A DNA stretch of 24,234 bases, taken from the NCBI GenBank assembly GCA_964444375.1, contig CAYUGX010000029.1:1-24234 (forward strand), given 5' to 3'. The stretch's first letter is position 1. Every line of letters starts with the position of its first letter. This document shows, one piece after another, positions 1 through 8,533 of the stretch. The notes under the pieces were generated by a model. The model did no database searches and was not told the DNA's origin. It saw nothing but the letters and a program-made list of their open reading frames with translations. Both the position numbers and the translations under genes were made by a program. The stretch comes from JABHCC01 sp964444375 (GTDB taxonomy: Bacteria > Bacteroidota > Bacteroidia > Bacteroidales > UBA12481).

Positions 1-1047
1 ACCAGCTGCTTTTATCTTGTCTGTGGCGATCTTGGCTATCTGGTGACCACTACTGCCTTCAATGTACTCAGCCATATAGATATCGGCCATTTGCACTGCA
101 TTGGCCAGGGCTTTCTTTAATCCGGCAGGTGCATCTTCTTCTCCAATATGACAGACATATGCATGCCATTGCATATCGGTACAAAGTCGCAGATATCTGA
201 AACCAACATCACAATGAAGTAGATCGCCCCGGTGTATGACCCTGGGCTTGTCTTTGTACTTTACTTGCATATCGGGATGTCGAATCACATTGATATAGGG
301 AGGGAACCAGGCCTCGAAGCCCAGTTGTGTGATTCGATCACGAATCCACCACATGACCTCATCAACGGTGGTTACATCGGGGACAATTACCCCATTGGAA
401 TAAAACTCTGAAATCAGGTCGTGTTGAATGCCGCAGATATATCGATAAAGACTCAGCTCCTGTGGACTGCGTGTTTCAAGCCAACCAATGCACAGTTTCT
501 CAGCAGAAACCAATCGCTTTTGGTACCGTGGACTGAGGTGTTCAAGAAGCTTTTTATGCAGTGAGGCAGATAATCCATCGGCTGACCTGAAGGTTTCAGA
601 CAGGTTAATCCCAATCGCTTGGGGATCTTTCTCTTTGATCCAGCCTGCCAAGAACTCAAACTGAGGAATCGAACGATCTGTCCATATGTTTTTATACAAA
701 CCGCCGCCGCCTCCAAAACATAATCTTTCAATTTCACCTCCGTCACCTGGATCATAAAACAAGATCATGGTGGTTCTTCGTGCATGCATATTGGGCTCAG
801 GAAAAAGTGTCCAAAAAACCGGATCTTCATTGGTTTCGCGGCAAATGGTTAACCAGAGATCAATCTGTTCTCGCTCCATTAATTCCGGAATAATATGATC
901 CAGACGCCATTCGAGAATCTCATTGCTTATTTTGGCGCGGTCTTGCTCGGGTAGAACATTGTGAATTTCTCCAATTAATTGAGGGTTTTGGGCGAAAGCT
1001 GCAGTAATAAAAATAAGGAGGGCAGCCAGGAGGTTAAACTTTTTCAT
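1..1047 (-). CDS. Secreted M24-family metallopeptidase (Xaa-Pro aminopeptidase-like), partial
   Basis: The reading frame starts at the ATG read backwards from 1047 and stays open to the window edge, giving 349 visible residues; the C-terminal end lies outside. Residues 1-19 form a clear signal peptide (MKKF, a hydrophobic core, then AFA before QNPQ), so the enzyme is exported. The middle (about 50-240) resembles the N-terminal creatinase-like domain. The catalytic pita-bread fold begins near 255. Its first two metal ligands are visible as D280 in HCDVGF and D291 in CTDMQ, 11 residues apart as is usual in M24 enzymes; the later His, Glu and Glu ligands would be off the window. M24 enzymes of this type release an N-terminal residue before proline or cleave related imido bonds, so a role in periplasmic peptide turnover is inferred. 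It diverges from the amidohydrolase at 1118. The family call is firm, the substrate is not known. Confidence 0.88.
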   Translation of the reverse strand, partial: MKKFNLLAALLIFITAAFAQNPQLIGEIHNVLPEQDRAKISNEILEWRLDHIIPELMEREQIDLWLTICRETNEDPVFWTLFPEPNMHARRTTMILFYDPGDGGEIERLCFGGGGGLYKNIWTDRSIPQFEFLAGWIKEKDPQAIGINLSETFRSADGLSASLHKKLLEHLSPRYQKRLVSAEKLCIGWLETRSPQELSLYRYICGIQHDLISEFYSNGVIVPDVTTVDEVMWWIRDRITQLGFEAWFPPYINVIRHPDMQVKYKDKPRVIHRGDLLHCDVGFRYLRLCTDMQWHAYVCHIGEEDAPAGLKKALANAVQMADIYMAEYIEGSSGHQIAKIATDKIKAAG

Positions 1048-1065
1048 GAGCTGTTGTAAAGCGTT

Positions 1066-1094
1066 TTTGATGAAGGCATTATTTTGTAGATTTG
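1066..1094 (+). promoter_or_regulatory. Bacteroidota-type promoter (TTTG / TAnnTTTG) for the amidohydrolase
   Basis: TTTG at 1066-1069 is separated by 17 bases from TAGATTTG at 1087-1094, an exact fit to the -33/-7 consensus described for Bacteroidota sigma factors (TTTG or TTG, a spacer of about 17-23, then TAnnTTTG). Transcription would begin a few bases after 1094, placing a short leader before the ATG at 1118. This supports 1118 rather than the upstream in-frame ATG at 1046 as the start of the amidohydrolase gene. Confidence 0.7.
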
Positions 1095-1117
1095 AAGATA
1101 AACCAAATTGCCTGAAA

Positions 1118-2809
1118 ATGAAAAATATGCGTTGTATTTTCGTTTTAGCAGCTTCGCTAGTACTTGTATTATCGAGCTGCAGTCAAGAGCCCGTTGAGCC
1201 AGCAGATCTGATCATCAAGAATGCAAACATCCTGACAATTGATGCCGATAATCCAAACGCTGAGGCCATTGCAATAAAAGGGGAATGGATAGTTGCGGTC
1301 AGTTCAAACAGAAAGATAAATAAATACATTGATGAAGCTACCCAGGTCATAGATGCAGAGGGAAGATTAGTGTTTCCCGGGTTCAATGATGCCCATGCTC
1401 ATTTTGGGCCTTTGAATCCTGATTATATCGAACTCAGATATATTACTGACCCGACTGAGATCACCAGGCGTGTGGCTGAGAAAGTGAAGGCGACTGAGCC
1501 CGGTGTCCTGATCCGAGGAGGTCATTGGGAGCATGAGATGTTCACTACCAAGGAGTGGCCAACAAAAGAGCTGCTGGATGAAGTTGCGCCAGATAATCCG
1601 GTTGTGTTGTCACGTGCAGACGGACACTCTGTACTGGTAAATTCATATGTGCTTACTGCATCTGGTATTACAAAGGACACTCCGGATCCATTCGGTGGAG
1701 AAATTCAGAAAGACCCAACTACAGGGGAGCCGACGGGGATATTTAAAGAATCTGCAATGGGATTATTGAGATACAATGCTAAACAAGTTGAATTATCGGA
1801 TGAGGAGCAGAAAGCCAAGTCAGATCAGGGATGGAAGGCGGCTTTTGACTACGCTGCTCGTTTGGGAGTAACGTCTATCCAATATCCGGGTGGAGGCAAT
1901 GCCGATTTTTTTAGGATATGGCAAGAGCGTGGGTTGTTAAAAGTACGGATTGATGTGGCTGGGCGACTTACCGATAATCAGGAGGCTCTGGCTCGTTATG
2001 ATGCAGTCAGGCAAGCCTATCCCCAGGAGGGCAACTGGATTCGCTTTGGCTACATGAAAGGATTTATTGACGGCACACTGGGATCTGGAACGCTGCTTCT
2101 CTTTGATCCCCTAAGTGATGAGCCCGAGAAGACAGGATTGCCTCAAATGACCTACGAAGAATTGGAAAAGCGGGTGCTTTCCAGTGATGCAATGGGTTTT
2201 CAAATCGGAATCCATGCTATTGGTACCAAGGCGAACCACTGGATATTGAACGCCTATGAAAAAGCCGCCGAAGTTAATGGCAAAAGAGACGCAAGACATC
2301 GCAGTGAACATGCCCAAATTCTGATCGATGAGGATATCCCACGTTTTGCTGATTTGGGTGTTGTAGCATCCATGCAACCCACACATTGCATTACCGATAA
2401 GCGATTTTGTGAAAAGCGCATTGGTCTGGAAAGAAGTAAGGGTGCATATGCCTGGCGTCGTTTACTTGATGCCGGGGTAAAACTGGCCTTCGGAACGGAT
2501 TATTCGGTTGAGCCCCTTGAACCCATGGAGGGCTTGTATGCTGCTGTAAGCCGGAAAGACCGGATGGGCGAAGAAGGTGAAGGCTGGTTTCCTGACCAGA
2601 AATTAACAATGGAAGAAGCCATCGAATACTATACCCTCGGTGCCGCCTATGCACAATTCATGGAAGATCGAAAAGGGATGCTCAAAAACGGATACCTGGG
2701 TGATTTAGTTATTGTCGATCAAAACCTGCTGGAAATTCCAGAAGAGGATATCATGAAAACCCAAGTTGACTACACCATTGTAGGAGGAAAAATCGTCTAT
2801 AAACGTTGA
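1118..2809 (+). CDS. Amidohydrolase lipoprotein, YtcJ-like (Amidohydro_3 type)
   Basis: This is a 563-residue metal-dependent hydrolase of the amidohydrolase superfamily, YtcJ/N-substituted formamide deformylase-like branch. Visible motifs are H93-A-H95 in the beta-strand-1 metal site (GFNDAHAHF), FIDGTLGSG near 338-347, H366 (IGIHAIG), H398 (RSEHAQ) and the general-base aspartate D461 (FGTDYSVEP). The ordering and spacing match complete family members of about 550-600 residues. The N-terminus is a lipoprotein signal with a lipobox ending LSSC, so the enzyme is probably anchored to a membrane. The frame is open back to 1046, but the extra 24 residues lack signal character and the promoter at 1066-1094 lies inside them, so the start at 1118 is preferred; 1127 is also possible. 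The substrate cannot be read from sequence; amides or N-acylated amino compounds are typical. It shares a 70-bp divergent spacer with the M24 peptidase. Confidence 0.9.
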   Translation: MKNMRCIFVLAASLVLVLSSCSQEPVEPADLIIKNANILTIDADNPNAEAIAIKGEWIVAVSSNRKINKYIDEATQVIDAEGRLVFPGFNDAHAHFGPLNPDYIELRYITDPTEITRRVAEKVKATEPGVLIRGGHWEHEMFTTKEWPTKELLDEVAPDNPVVLSRADGHSVLVNSYVLTASGITKDTPDPFGGEIQKDPTTGEPTGIFKESAMGLLRYNAKQVELSDEEQKAKSDQGWKAAFDYAARLGVTSIQYPGGGNADFFRIWQERGLLKVRIDVAGRLTDNQEALARYDAVRQAYPQEGNWIRFGYMKGFIDGTLGSGTLLLFDPLSDEPEKTGLPQMTYEELEKRVLSSDAMGFQIGIHAIGTKANHWILNAYEKAAEVNGKRDARHRSEHAQILIDEDIPRFADLGVVASMQPTHCITDKRFCEKRIGLERSKGAYAWRRLLDAGVKLAFGTDYSVEPLEPMEGLYAAVSRKDRMGEEGEGWFPDQKLTMEEAIEYYTLGAAYAQFMEDRKGMLKNGYLGDLVIVDQNLLEIPEEDIMKTQVDYTIVGGKIVYKR

Positions 2810-2820
2810 AATTAATAATC

Positions 2821-2864
2821 GATGTCCAGAGTCCCGATGTCCCGAATCCCAATTCCCAGATTCC
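2821..2864. repeat. Degenerate heptanucleotide array (units ending TCC)
   Basis: Between the amidohydrolase stop and the FISUMP start lie six consecutive units of 7 (twice 8) bases, each ending in TCC: GATGTCC, AGAGTCC, CGATGTCC, CGAATCC, CAATTCC and CAGATTCC. The spacing is regular although the left half of each unit varies. It occupies most of the 62-base gap and leaves no room for a recognisable promoter or terminator. Similar arrays lie at 14834-14981 and 18536-18681. Confidence 0.7.
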
Positions 2865-2871
2865 CTGAACT

Positions 2872-3516
2872 ATGCTAAAAGTACTATTACTATTCTTGTC
2901 GTTGGCCTTTTGTTGCTGCTTCTGCAGTCGAGAGCTCATAGAAGTTGAAGCGGATGGGTATTTCACTGATTCAAGAGACAGCATGGTCTATCCCTTTGTT
3001 GAGATAGGAGACCAGACCTGGTTAATGAAGAATGTGTCATATGTCTCCGAAAAAGGGTGTTTTGCTTATAAGGATGATGAAAAATATGTGAAGGATTATG
3101 GCCGGTTATACACCTATGACGCCGCGGTGAAAGTATGCCCTGAAGGATGGCACTTGCCCTCAGACAAGGAATGGAAAGACCTGGAAGTGTATTTGGGTAT
3201 GGATATCCATTCTGCCGATAGTCTTGAGTGGCGACGTTCTGGTGATGTGGCTTTGGCTTTAAAAAATCAGGCTGGATGGTGGTCGGGTGGCAATGGATCA
3301 AATACCTCAAAGTTCAGTGCCTTACCCGGAGGAATTCGAACCGAAGAAGGACTATTCGATGTGTTTGGAGACGTGGCTACGTTTTGGTCTTCAAGTTATA
3401 CCTCTGAGAGTCATGGCTGGGGAAGAGCCATGATATATTATGAAACAGGTGTTTTTAGGTGGCGCTACAGTAAACTTGATGCGTATTCGGTTAGATGCAT
3501 AAGAGATACTAACTAG
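2872..3516 (+). CDS. FISUMP-domain lipoprotein
   Basis: This is a 214-residue exported protein made of one FISUMP domain (Fibrobacter succinogenes major paralogous domain, TIGR02145 type). The N-terminus is a lipoprotein-like signal with a very cysteine-rich end (CCCFCSRE, residues 14-21), so the exact lipidated Cys is ambiguous. Typical FISUMP landmarks are GDQTWLMKNVSY near 43-54, the GRLYTYDAA segment, CPEGWHLPSDKEW near 92-104, the WWSGGNGSNTSKFSALPGG stretch, the WSSS motif, and a closing SVRCIRD. The fold is related to C-type-lectin-like folds in other exported proteins; a biochemical function is not established. The gene follows the amidohydrolase by 62 bases without its own obvious promoter and may be co-transcribed. 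Its last 8 bases overlap the end of the convergent receiver gene. A second FISUMP domain occurs in the protein at 19696-21936. Confidence 0.85.
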   Translation: MLKVLLLFLSLAFCCCFCSRELIEVEADGYFTDSRDSMVYPFVEIGDQTWLMKNVSYVSEKGCFAYKDDEKYVKDYGRLYTYDAAVKVCPEGWHLPSDKEWKDLEVYLGMDIHSADSLEWRRSGDVALALKNQAGWWSGGNGSNTSKFSALPGGIRTEEGLFDVFGDVATFWSSSYTSESHGWGRAMIYYETGVFRWRYSKLDAYSVRCIRDTN

Positions 3517-3877
3517 AAATCGCATCCTGTATCGCCGACTCAATTCTGGGCTTATCATAGGGCTTAGAAAGACAATCAATAATTAGTCCTTTTTCAATAC
3601 ATGCAGCGATTTCAGCTGTTAGCCCATATCCAGTCAGAATATAGCATTTTGCATCCGGCCTTGTTTCCTTAATCGTACTGATGAACTCTAAACCATTCAT
3701 GGCCGGCATTTTCATGTCACTGATTATTAGTCTAATATCAGGATTCTCAGCCAATATCTGTAATCCGTTAGTTCCACTATTCGCCGTCAATATGTTATAT
3801 TTTTTACCAAAATTGATTGTGAAAAGTTGAAGATTGATCAATTCATCATCAACATATAAGACTTTAGATTTCTCCAT
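3509..3877 (-). CDS. Stand-alone receiver-domain response regulator
   Basis: The protein has 122 residues and consists only of a CheY-like receiver domain. Conserved sites are the acidic pair D10-D11 (YVDDE), the phospho-acceptor D54 (ISDMKMP), the switch residue T82 (YILTGYG) and K105 (LSKPYD). No DNA-binding or enzymatic output domain follows; the gene stops at 3509 inside the end of the convergent FISUMP gene. It lies 6 bases downstream of the multi-PAS kinase and is almost certainly co-transcribed with it, so it is the expected phosphorylation partner. Single-domain regulators of this kind usually act by protein-protein contact or as intermediates in a phosphorelay. The target is not visible here. 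Confidence 0.92.
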   Translation of the reverse strand: MEKSKVLYVDDELINLQLFTINFGKKYNILTANSGTNGLQILAENPDIRLIISDMKMPAMNGLEFISTIKETRPDAKCYILTGYGLTAEIAACIEKGLIIDCLSKPYDKPRIESAIQDAISS

Positions 3878-3883
3878 AACTGA

Positions 3884-6439
3884 TCAGTTTGACGGTAAAG
3901 TAATTATTGCGTTAGTCCCTCTATTCTTCTCCGAATGGAAATCCAGGGTACCATTGTGTTCATTGATTATAGTATACGATATGGATAATCCCAGTCCAGT
4001 TCCCTGGCCTGGATCTTTTGTGGTGAAGAATGGGTCGAGTATTTTTGAAAGATTATCATCACTTATACCGCATCCGGTATCTGAGATTTCGATTTGCACT
4101 GTATCTTTGTTTTTCTTTGAATGAATGGTTATTCTACCCTTACCCTCTATTGCCTGGATGGCGTTTGCCAAAATGTTGAGAAATACTTGATGCAATTTGC
4201 CGACATTACCTGTGCATTGTAGTTGATCTGATGTATAGTTAGTTACAATTTCAATTCTGTCTTCAAGCTTGTTTTTAAGCATCATCAAGCAATTATCAAT
4301 AATTGCAGGTATATCACAGAGCTCATCTGATCTGTCTTGCATTCTACTGAACTCATTTAGCCCTTTTACGATTTTTGCTGATCGATCAATACCTGTTTTT
4401 AAGCTGTTTAAAAGCATATTGATCTTGGGGTCGGTTTTGACTTGTTCTTTGAAGATATCCTCAAACCCTAAAAAGCTGCCCATGATAAAATTGAGGGGAT
4501 TGTTGATCTCATGTGCTATTCCGGCTGTAAGAACACCCAGTGAAGCCATTTTTTCTGACTGTACCAACTGTGCTTGTGCTTCTTTAAGGTGTTTTAGAGC
4601 AATTTCGAGTTCCTGGGTACGCCTATTGACCATGCTCTCCAAATGATTGCGATACTTTTCAAGTTCAACTTCTGCTTGTTTTCGCTCAGTAATATCTATT
4701 TCAATTCCATCCCATATGATATGTCCATTCGGGGCCCTACGAGGAGCTGAAGTAAGCAAATGCCAGTGGATTGCACCTGAGGGGAGCTTCATTCGGGCTT
4801 CAGCAACAAAAGGTTTAAACTCCTCTAGTGCTTTAGCCTCCCGGGCAGCTAATTCTGGAAGGTCTTCTTCGAATATTTGGCCGTACAATAATCCCGCATC
4901 ACGGAGCACTTCATCAACAGTGAGTTCGTGAATTTTTTCAACCCCTGCACTGACATAGGTGAATTGGCGCATCTGACCGTCTTTTCCCATATCTAATTGG
5001 TAAGTCATTCCTCCAGGTATGTTATCACTCAGATTACGTAGACGTGCTTCAGTTTGACGCATCAAAGAAATATCCCGGCCTTCTGGTACAACGTATAAAA
5101 CTTCGCCATTATCATCTTTTACCGGATTAAATGAAAAGTCAATATTCCGAATTTCTCCTGACGGAGTTGGATGAGTAGTTTCAAAGCGAATAAATTCTCC
5201 TTTACAAGCACGTTCGAATGCGCTTTTCACTTCTTGCTTCTGTTCGCTAGTCCACCAAGGTCCGTCCCAGAACAATTGTCCTAATGCCTCTGATTCCTCA
5301 ATGCCTGCAAACAGTAACGCTGTTCTGTTAGCAGCCAACAACCTACCATTGGTATCGATAAGGCCAGTTAGCTGAAAGTGGTGATCGAATATGGCATGTA
5401 GCTTTCTTTCGTTATCTAGCAAAGCATTTTCTGCTTTTTTCCTTTCTGTAATATCCGTAAGAATATCAGCATAAAACCGTGGGTTTCCGTCTTGATCAAG
5501 AATAACAAAATAGTTCTCATCGGTCGGAATCGAGCGACCGTCAATAGTCAATAGTTCAAGTTCACCTTGCCATGAACCTTCATCAAGTAAGGTTGGTATA
5601 ACCTCTTCATTGATCTTTTGAGACAGGTGAGGCGGATAGTATGTAGATGGGAAATTTTTTCCCATACAATCATTTAAAGATTTTTCTCCGAGCATGGTAA
5701 CCAGGGTTGGATTTGCATAGACAATGTGTCCTTTGAGGTCAGCCATGCTCATACCATATTGACTGGCTTGAGCAAATCCTAAAAATCGAGAAGCGGTCTC
5801 AAAACGCTCTTCCTCAGCTTTTTTGCGATCACTTATATCTCGGATGACTGCAACAACTACCTCTTCTCCATTCCATTTCATCGGACTGAGTAGAATCTCA
5901 GTTGGAAAGTCTGTGCCATCCTTTCGGCGATGTACCCACTCGAATAGTGTGCCTTTCCCCTCAAATCCAACAGACAGCAATTCACCAGCCTTTTGCTGTG
6001 AGGTGATTCCGTCTGGCTGCATCAAAGGGGATACATCAGCTGGATGATTTTGGCAGAATTCCTCTTTGCTGTCGTATCCAAACAACTGCAGAGTGGCTTC
6101 GTTACAATCTACGAATCCATCAATTGTGGAAATTACTATGGCGTCACGTGAGAATTTAAAAACCGACCTGAATTTTTCCTCACTATCTTGAAGAGCCTGA
6201 GTCCTTTTATTTACCATCAGGCCCATACTTCGGATCCAAATAAGTACCAATAAAGCAGCTAGTATGAAGCCCAGGCCAATACTAACTAATAGATGTTCGG
6301 TGAACCAGGATCCTAGGTTGATAAATATCGATGCTTCTGATCCGTGAGTGTTGACCTGGGCAATGACATGTTGGGAGGATAACAGAATTAATGCACTGAT
6401 CCCTGTTAGATTAACATGATTGCCAGTTGATTTTTTCAT
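3884..6439 (-). CDS. Membrane-bound multi-PAS sensor histidine kinase (NtrB-like catalytic core)
   Basis: The 851-residue protein has a signal-like N-terminus (1-28, ending VIAQ), a very short exported stretch, and one strong membrane helix at about 47-70. Four PAS/PAC modules follow, at roughly 80-205, 210-335, 338-460 and 465-600; their ends are marked by recurring D-I-(S/T)-(D/E)-R-K segments (RDISDRKKAEEE, TDITERKKAE, GRDISLMRQ, IDITERKQAE). A coiled-coil linker leads to the H-box with H643 (GIAHEINNPLNF), the N-box (FLNILANAIQAIEG), the G1 box (DTGCGIS) and the G2 box (GQGTGLGLS). The AHEINNPL form places the core near the NtrB/HPK4 group. With so little periplasmic sequence, signals are probably sensed by the cytoplasmic PAS domains, which commonly bind small ligands or cofactors; no ligand can be read from sequence. 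It precedes the receiver gene by 6 bases and lies 192 bases downstream of kefB. Confidence 0.93.
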   Translation of the reverse strand: MKKSTGNHVNLTGISALILLSSQHVIAQVNTHGSEASIFINLGSWFTEHLLVSIGLGFILAALLVLIWIRSMGLMVNKRTQALQDSEEKFRSVFKFSRDAIVISTIDGFVDCNEATLQLFGYDSKEEFCQNHPADVSPLMQPDGITSQQKAGELLSVGFEGKGTLFEWVHRRKDGTDFPTEILLSPMKWNGEEVVVAVIRDISDRKKAEEERFETASRFLGFAQASQYGMSMADLKGHIVYANPTLVTMLGEKSLNDCMGKNFPSTYYPPHLSQKINEEVIPTLLDEGSWQGELELLTIDGRSIPTDENYFVILDQDGNPRFYADILTDITERKKAENALLDNERKLHAIFDHHFQLTGLIDTNGRLLAANRTALLFAGIEESEALGQLFWDGPWWTSEQKQEVKSAFERACKGEFIRFETTHPTPSGEIRNIDFSFNPVKDDNGEVLYVVPEGRDISLMRQTEARLRNLSDNIPGGMTYQLDMGKDGQMRQFTYVSAGVEKIHELTVDEVLRDAGLLYGQIFEEDLPELAAREAKALEEFKPFVAEARMKLPSGAIHWHLLTSAPRRAPNGHIIWDGIEIDITERKQAEVELEKYRNHLESMVNRRTQELEIALKHLKEAQAQLVQSEKMASLGVLTAGIAHEINNPLNFIMGSFLGFEDIFKEQVKTDPKINMLLNSLKTGIDRSAKIVKGLNEFSRMQDRSDELCDIPAIIDNCLMMLKNKLEDRIEIVTNYTSDQLQCTGNVGKLHQVFLNILANAIQAIEGKGRITIHSKKNKDTVQIEISDTGCGISDDNLSKILDPFFTTKDPGQGTGLGLSISYTIINEHNGTLDFHSEKNRGTNAIITLPSN

Positions 6440-6491
6440 CGGCTCATTACATCTTGATTACAAATTTGAATTATCCGCTGCCGGATGTGTC

Positions 6492-6507
6492 ACAATCCTG
6501 AGATTGT
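6492..6507. promoter_or_regulatory. Short dyad upstream of the multi-PAS kinase
   Basis: ACAATC at 6492-6497 and GATTGT at 6502-6507 form a perfect 6-bp inverted repeat around CTGA. It lies 53-68 bases upstream of the kinase start, in the 192-base gap after kefB. A TAACTTTA sequence on the minus strand in the same gap resembles a -7 box with one mismatch but lacks a well-spaced TTG. The dyad could be an operator or chance; nothing else was recognised in this gap. Confidence 0.25.
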
Positions 6508-6631
6508 TTTACAAACCAGACTGTCCTTATAAAGTTAGCATAAATCGCAGAATTTGCATGGTCGACAATAAATAGTCATCCACTTATCAACCTCCTGGTT
6601 TGGTTACTCTATTGCCAAATTCATCGATTCG

Positions 6632-8494
6632 TTAACTAATATCCCAACCCAAGTCTTTATCTTTCTGGGCATCTTCTTGCTCCTGCAGCATCAATTGCTC
6701 GAGCTCTTCAAAGTGCTGTTTCACATCTTGGAGATAATTGTGATGATCACGTCTTATTTTGGCAAATTCACGGTCAGCTTGTTCATCATGCTTGGCAAAT
6801 TTGTGGGCCAGGCGCAGAATCTGATACTTCCTATAACCTAAACCAGCAATAGCATCGGTTGCCATGCGCATGGCAGTATCAAAAGATTCTTTGTAAACGT
6901 GATCAACGCCTTCATCATACAGGTCGTATTCGTTTTGCCAGTTAATTGCCCTGGAATAAATTTCAAGATGTGGAAAGTGCTTTTTTACGGTTCGTACAAT
7001 CTGCATGATTTTGTCTTCTTCATTGACGGTAATAATTAAGGTCTTTGCCTTTTGAGCTCCTGCATTTTCTAGCAAATCACGCCGTGATGCATCCCCATAA
7101 TATACCTTAAGCCCTAATTTCCTTAGGAAATCGACATTGCTTGGATCAATATCCAAGTAAGTGGCCTTAAGTCCGTATGCCTGAATGAATCGCCCGATAA
7201 CACTTCCCATCTTTCCAAAACCAGCAATGATAATTGGATTTTGTTCAGAAATCTGGTCTGCAGGTATTTTTTCAGCTTCTTTGGTGCCAAAACGGGGCTG
7301 TATCAGCCGCTCATTTAATAGCATGATCAAAGGAGTAAGCCCCATTGATAAAGCGACTACAGCAATCAGGGTATTGGCCTGATCGGGTTCCAAAACCTGA
7401 TTCGATAGTGCAAAGGAAAACAACACAAAAGCAAATTCACCACCCTGTGCAAGCGAGAATGAAAAGAGAAAGTTGTTGTCTAATCCCATTCTGAAAACCT
7501 TTCCGATGATGAACAGTATGATAAACTTCACCATGATCAATCCCACCACCAATTCTGTGATTACTATGGGATTGTCTCCAACCAGCTTAAAGTCGATGGA
7601 AGCGCCAATGGCCAGAAAGAATAAGCCCAGTAAGAGACCTTTGAAAGGTTCAATATCGGCTTCGAGTTCGTGCCTGAATTCACTTTGAGCCAGAATGACA
7701 CCTGCTAAGAAGGTGCCGAGTGCCGGAGAAAGACCCACCTTATTCATCAATACAGCGATTGAAATTACGAGCAATAAAGCGGCTGCCGTAAATATCTCAC
7801 GCAAGCGTGTTTTGGCCAGAATTCTGAAAACAGGATCGACCACGAAACGGCCTGCAACCACAATGGCTGTAATGGCTCCCAGCATGATCATTGTTTGAGC
7901 CCAAACAGGGAGGCCAGCGGTCCAGGTGAGTGCTTCTACATGCTGGCCAGAATGTGCAATTGAATCCGTTTGATCTCTGGCCAGAAGAGGCATCAAGGCT
8001 AAGATTGGAATAATAGCCAGGTCTTGAAACAGCAATACTGAAAATATATTTTTACCACCGGTAGTGTCTTCGAGGTTCTTTTCATGCAGGGTCTGCAGGA
8101 CAATAGCTGTAGACGATAATGCCAGGGTCAGTCCAATAGCAAGAGACACGCGCCAATCCAATTTAAGAACTAAACCGATACCCATAATAACCAGGGCAGT
8201 TAGGCCTACTTGTATTCCACCTAGCCCCAGAATGGGAATTCGCATCTTCCAGAGCAAATTCGGACGAAGCTCCAAACCAATCAAAAAAAGCATCATCACC
8301 ACTCCAAATTCAGCAAAATGCAGAACATCCTGCCCCTCTTCTCCAATCAGGTGCAAACCAAAAGGTCCAATGATGATCCCAGCCAGTAAATATCCCAGCA
8401 CAGATCCTAAACCAAGTCGTTTAGCAATAGGTACCGAGATAACGGCCGCCGCTAAGTATACAAATGCTTGAAATAAAAAGTCCCCTTCATGCAT
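6632..8494 (-). CDS. kefB: KefB-like glutathione-gated K+ efflux antiporter (CPA2)
   Basis: The 620-residue protein combines a CPA2 antiporter membrane domain (about 1-400, 12-13 predicted helices) with a cytoplasmic RCK_N/KTN domain (about 418-535) and a charged helical tail ending in LGWD. Conserved stretches include FQDLAIIP in the transport core, the regulatory HELEADIEPFKG loop starting at H275, and LFFLAIGASIDF. The Rossmann glycine motif is A424-G-F-G-K-M-G430. The loop and the tail resemble E. coli KefB more than KefC. Kef proteins exchange K+ for H+ when glutathione adducts of electrophiles bind the KTN domain, acidifying the cytoplasm for protection. The kefG-like gene lies directly upstream on the same strand, the arrangement seen in enterobacteria. 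The 132-base gap between them carries a duplicated hairpin repeat. Whether this organism gates the channel with glutathione is not shown here. Confidence 0.92.
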   Translation of the reverse strand: MHEGDFLFQAFVYLAAAVISVPIAKRLGLGSVLGYLLAGIIIGPFGLHLIGEEGQDVLHFAEFGVVMMLFLIGLELRPNLLWKMRIPILGLGGIQVGLTALVIMGIGLVLKLDWRVSLAIGLTLALSSTAIVLQTLHEKNLEDTTGGKNIFSVLLFQDLAIIPILALMPLLARDQTDSIAHSGQHVEALTWTAGLPVWAQTMIMLGAITAIVVAGRFVVDPVFRILAKTRLREIFTAAALLLVISIAVLMNKVGLSPALGTFLAGVILAQSEFRHELEADIEPFKGLLLGLFFLAIGASIDFKLVGDNPIVITELVVGLIMVKFIILFIIGKVFRMGLDNNFLFSFSLAQGGEFAFVLFSFALSNQVLEPDQANTLIAVVALSMGLTPLIMLLNERLIQPRFGTKEAEKIPADQISEQNPIIIAGFGKMGSVIGRFIQAYGLKATYLDIDPSNVDFLRKLGLKVYYGDASRRDLLENAGAQKAKTLIITVNEEDKIMQIVRTVKKHFPHLEIYSRAINWQNEYDLYDEGVDHVYKESFDTAMRMATDAIAGLGYRKYQILRLAHKFAKHDEQADREFAKIRRDHHNYLQDVKQHFEELEQLMLQEQEDAQKDKDLGWDIS

Positions 8495-8533
8495 AATCTT
8501 AATTCTTACTGAGTAAACCTCAATCCTTGCTGT

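Noticed and set aside
453..755. 100-residue open frame on the minus strand
   Set aside because: It lies wholly within the M24 peptidase gene in another frame; the peptidase frame has a signal peptide and metal-binding motifs, this one has none.
6492..6510. Dyad followed by TTTT considered as a plus-strand terminator
   Set aside because: No plus-strand gene ends upstream, and the 6-bp stem is weak; kept only as a low-confidence regulatory dyad.
8064..8471. 135-residue open frame on the plus strand
   Set aside because: It is antisense to the membrane domain of kefB, where the hydrophobic codon use keeps the opposite strand open; no domain features were seen.
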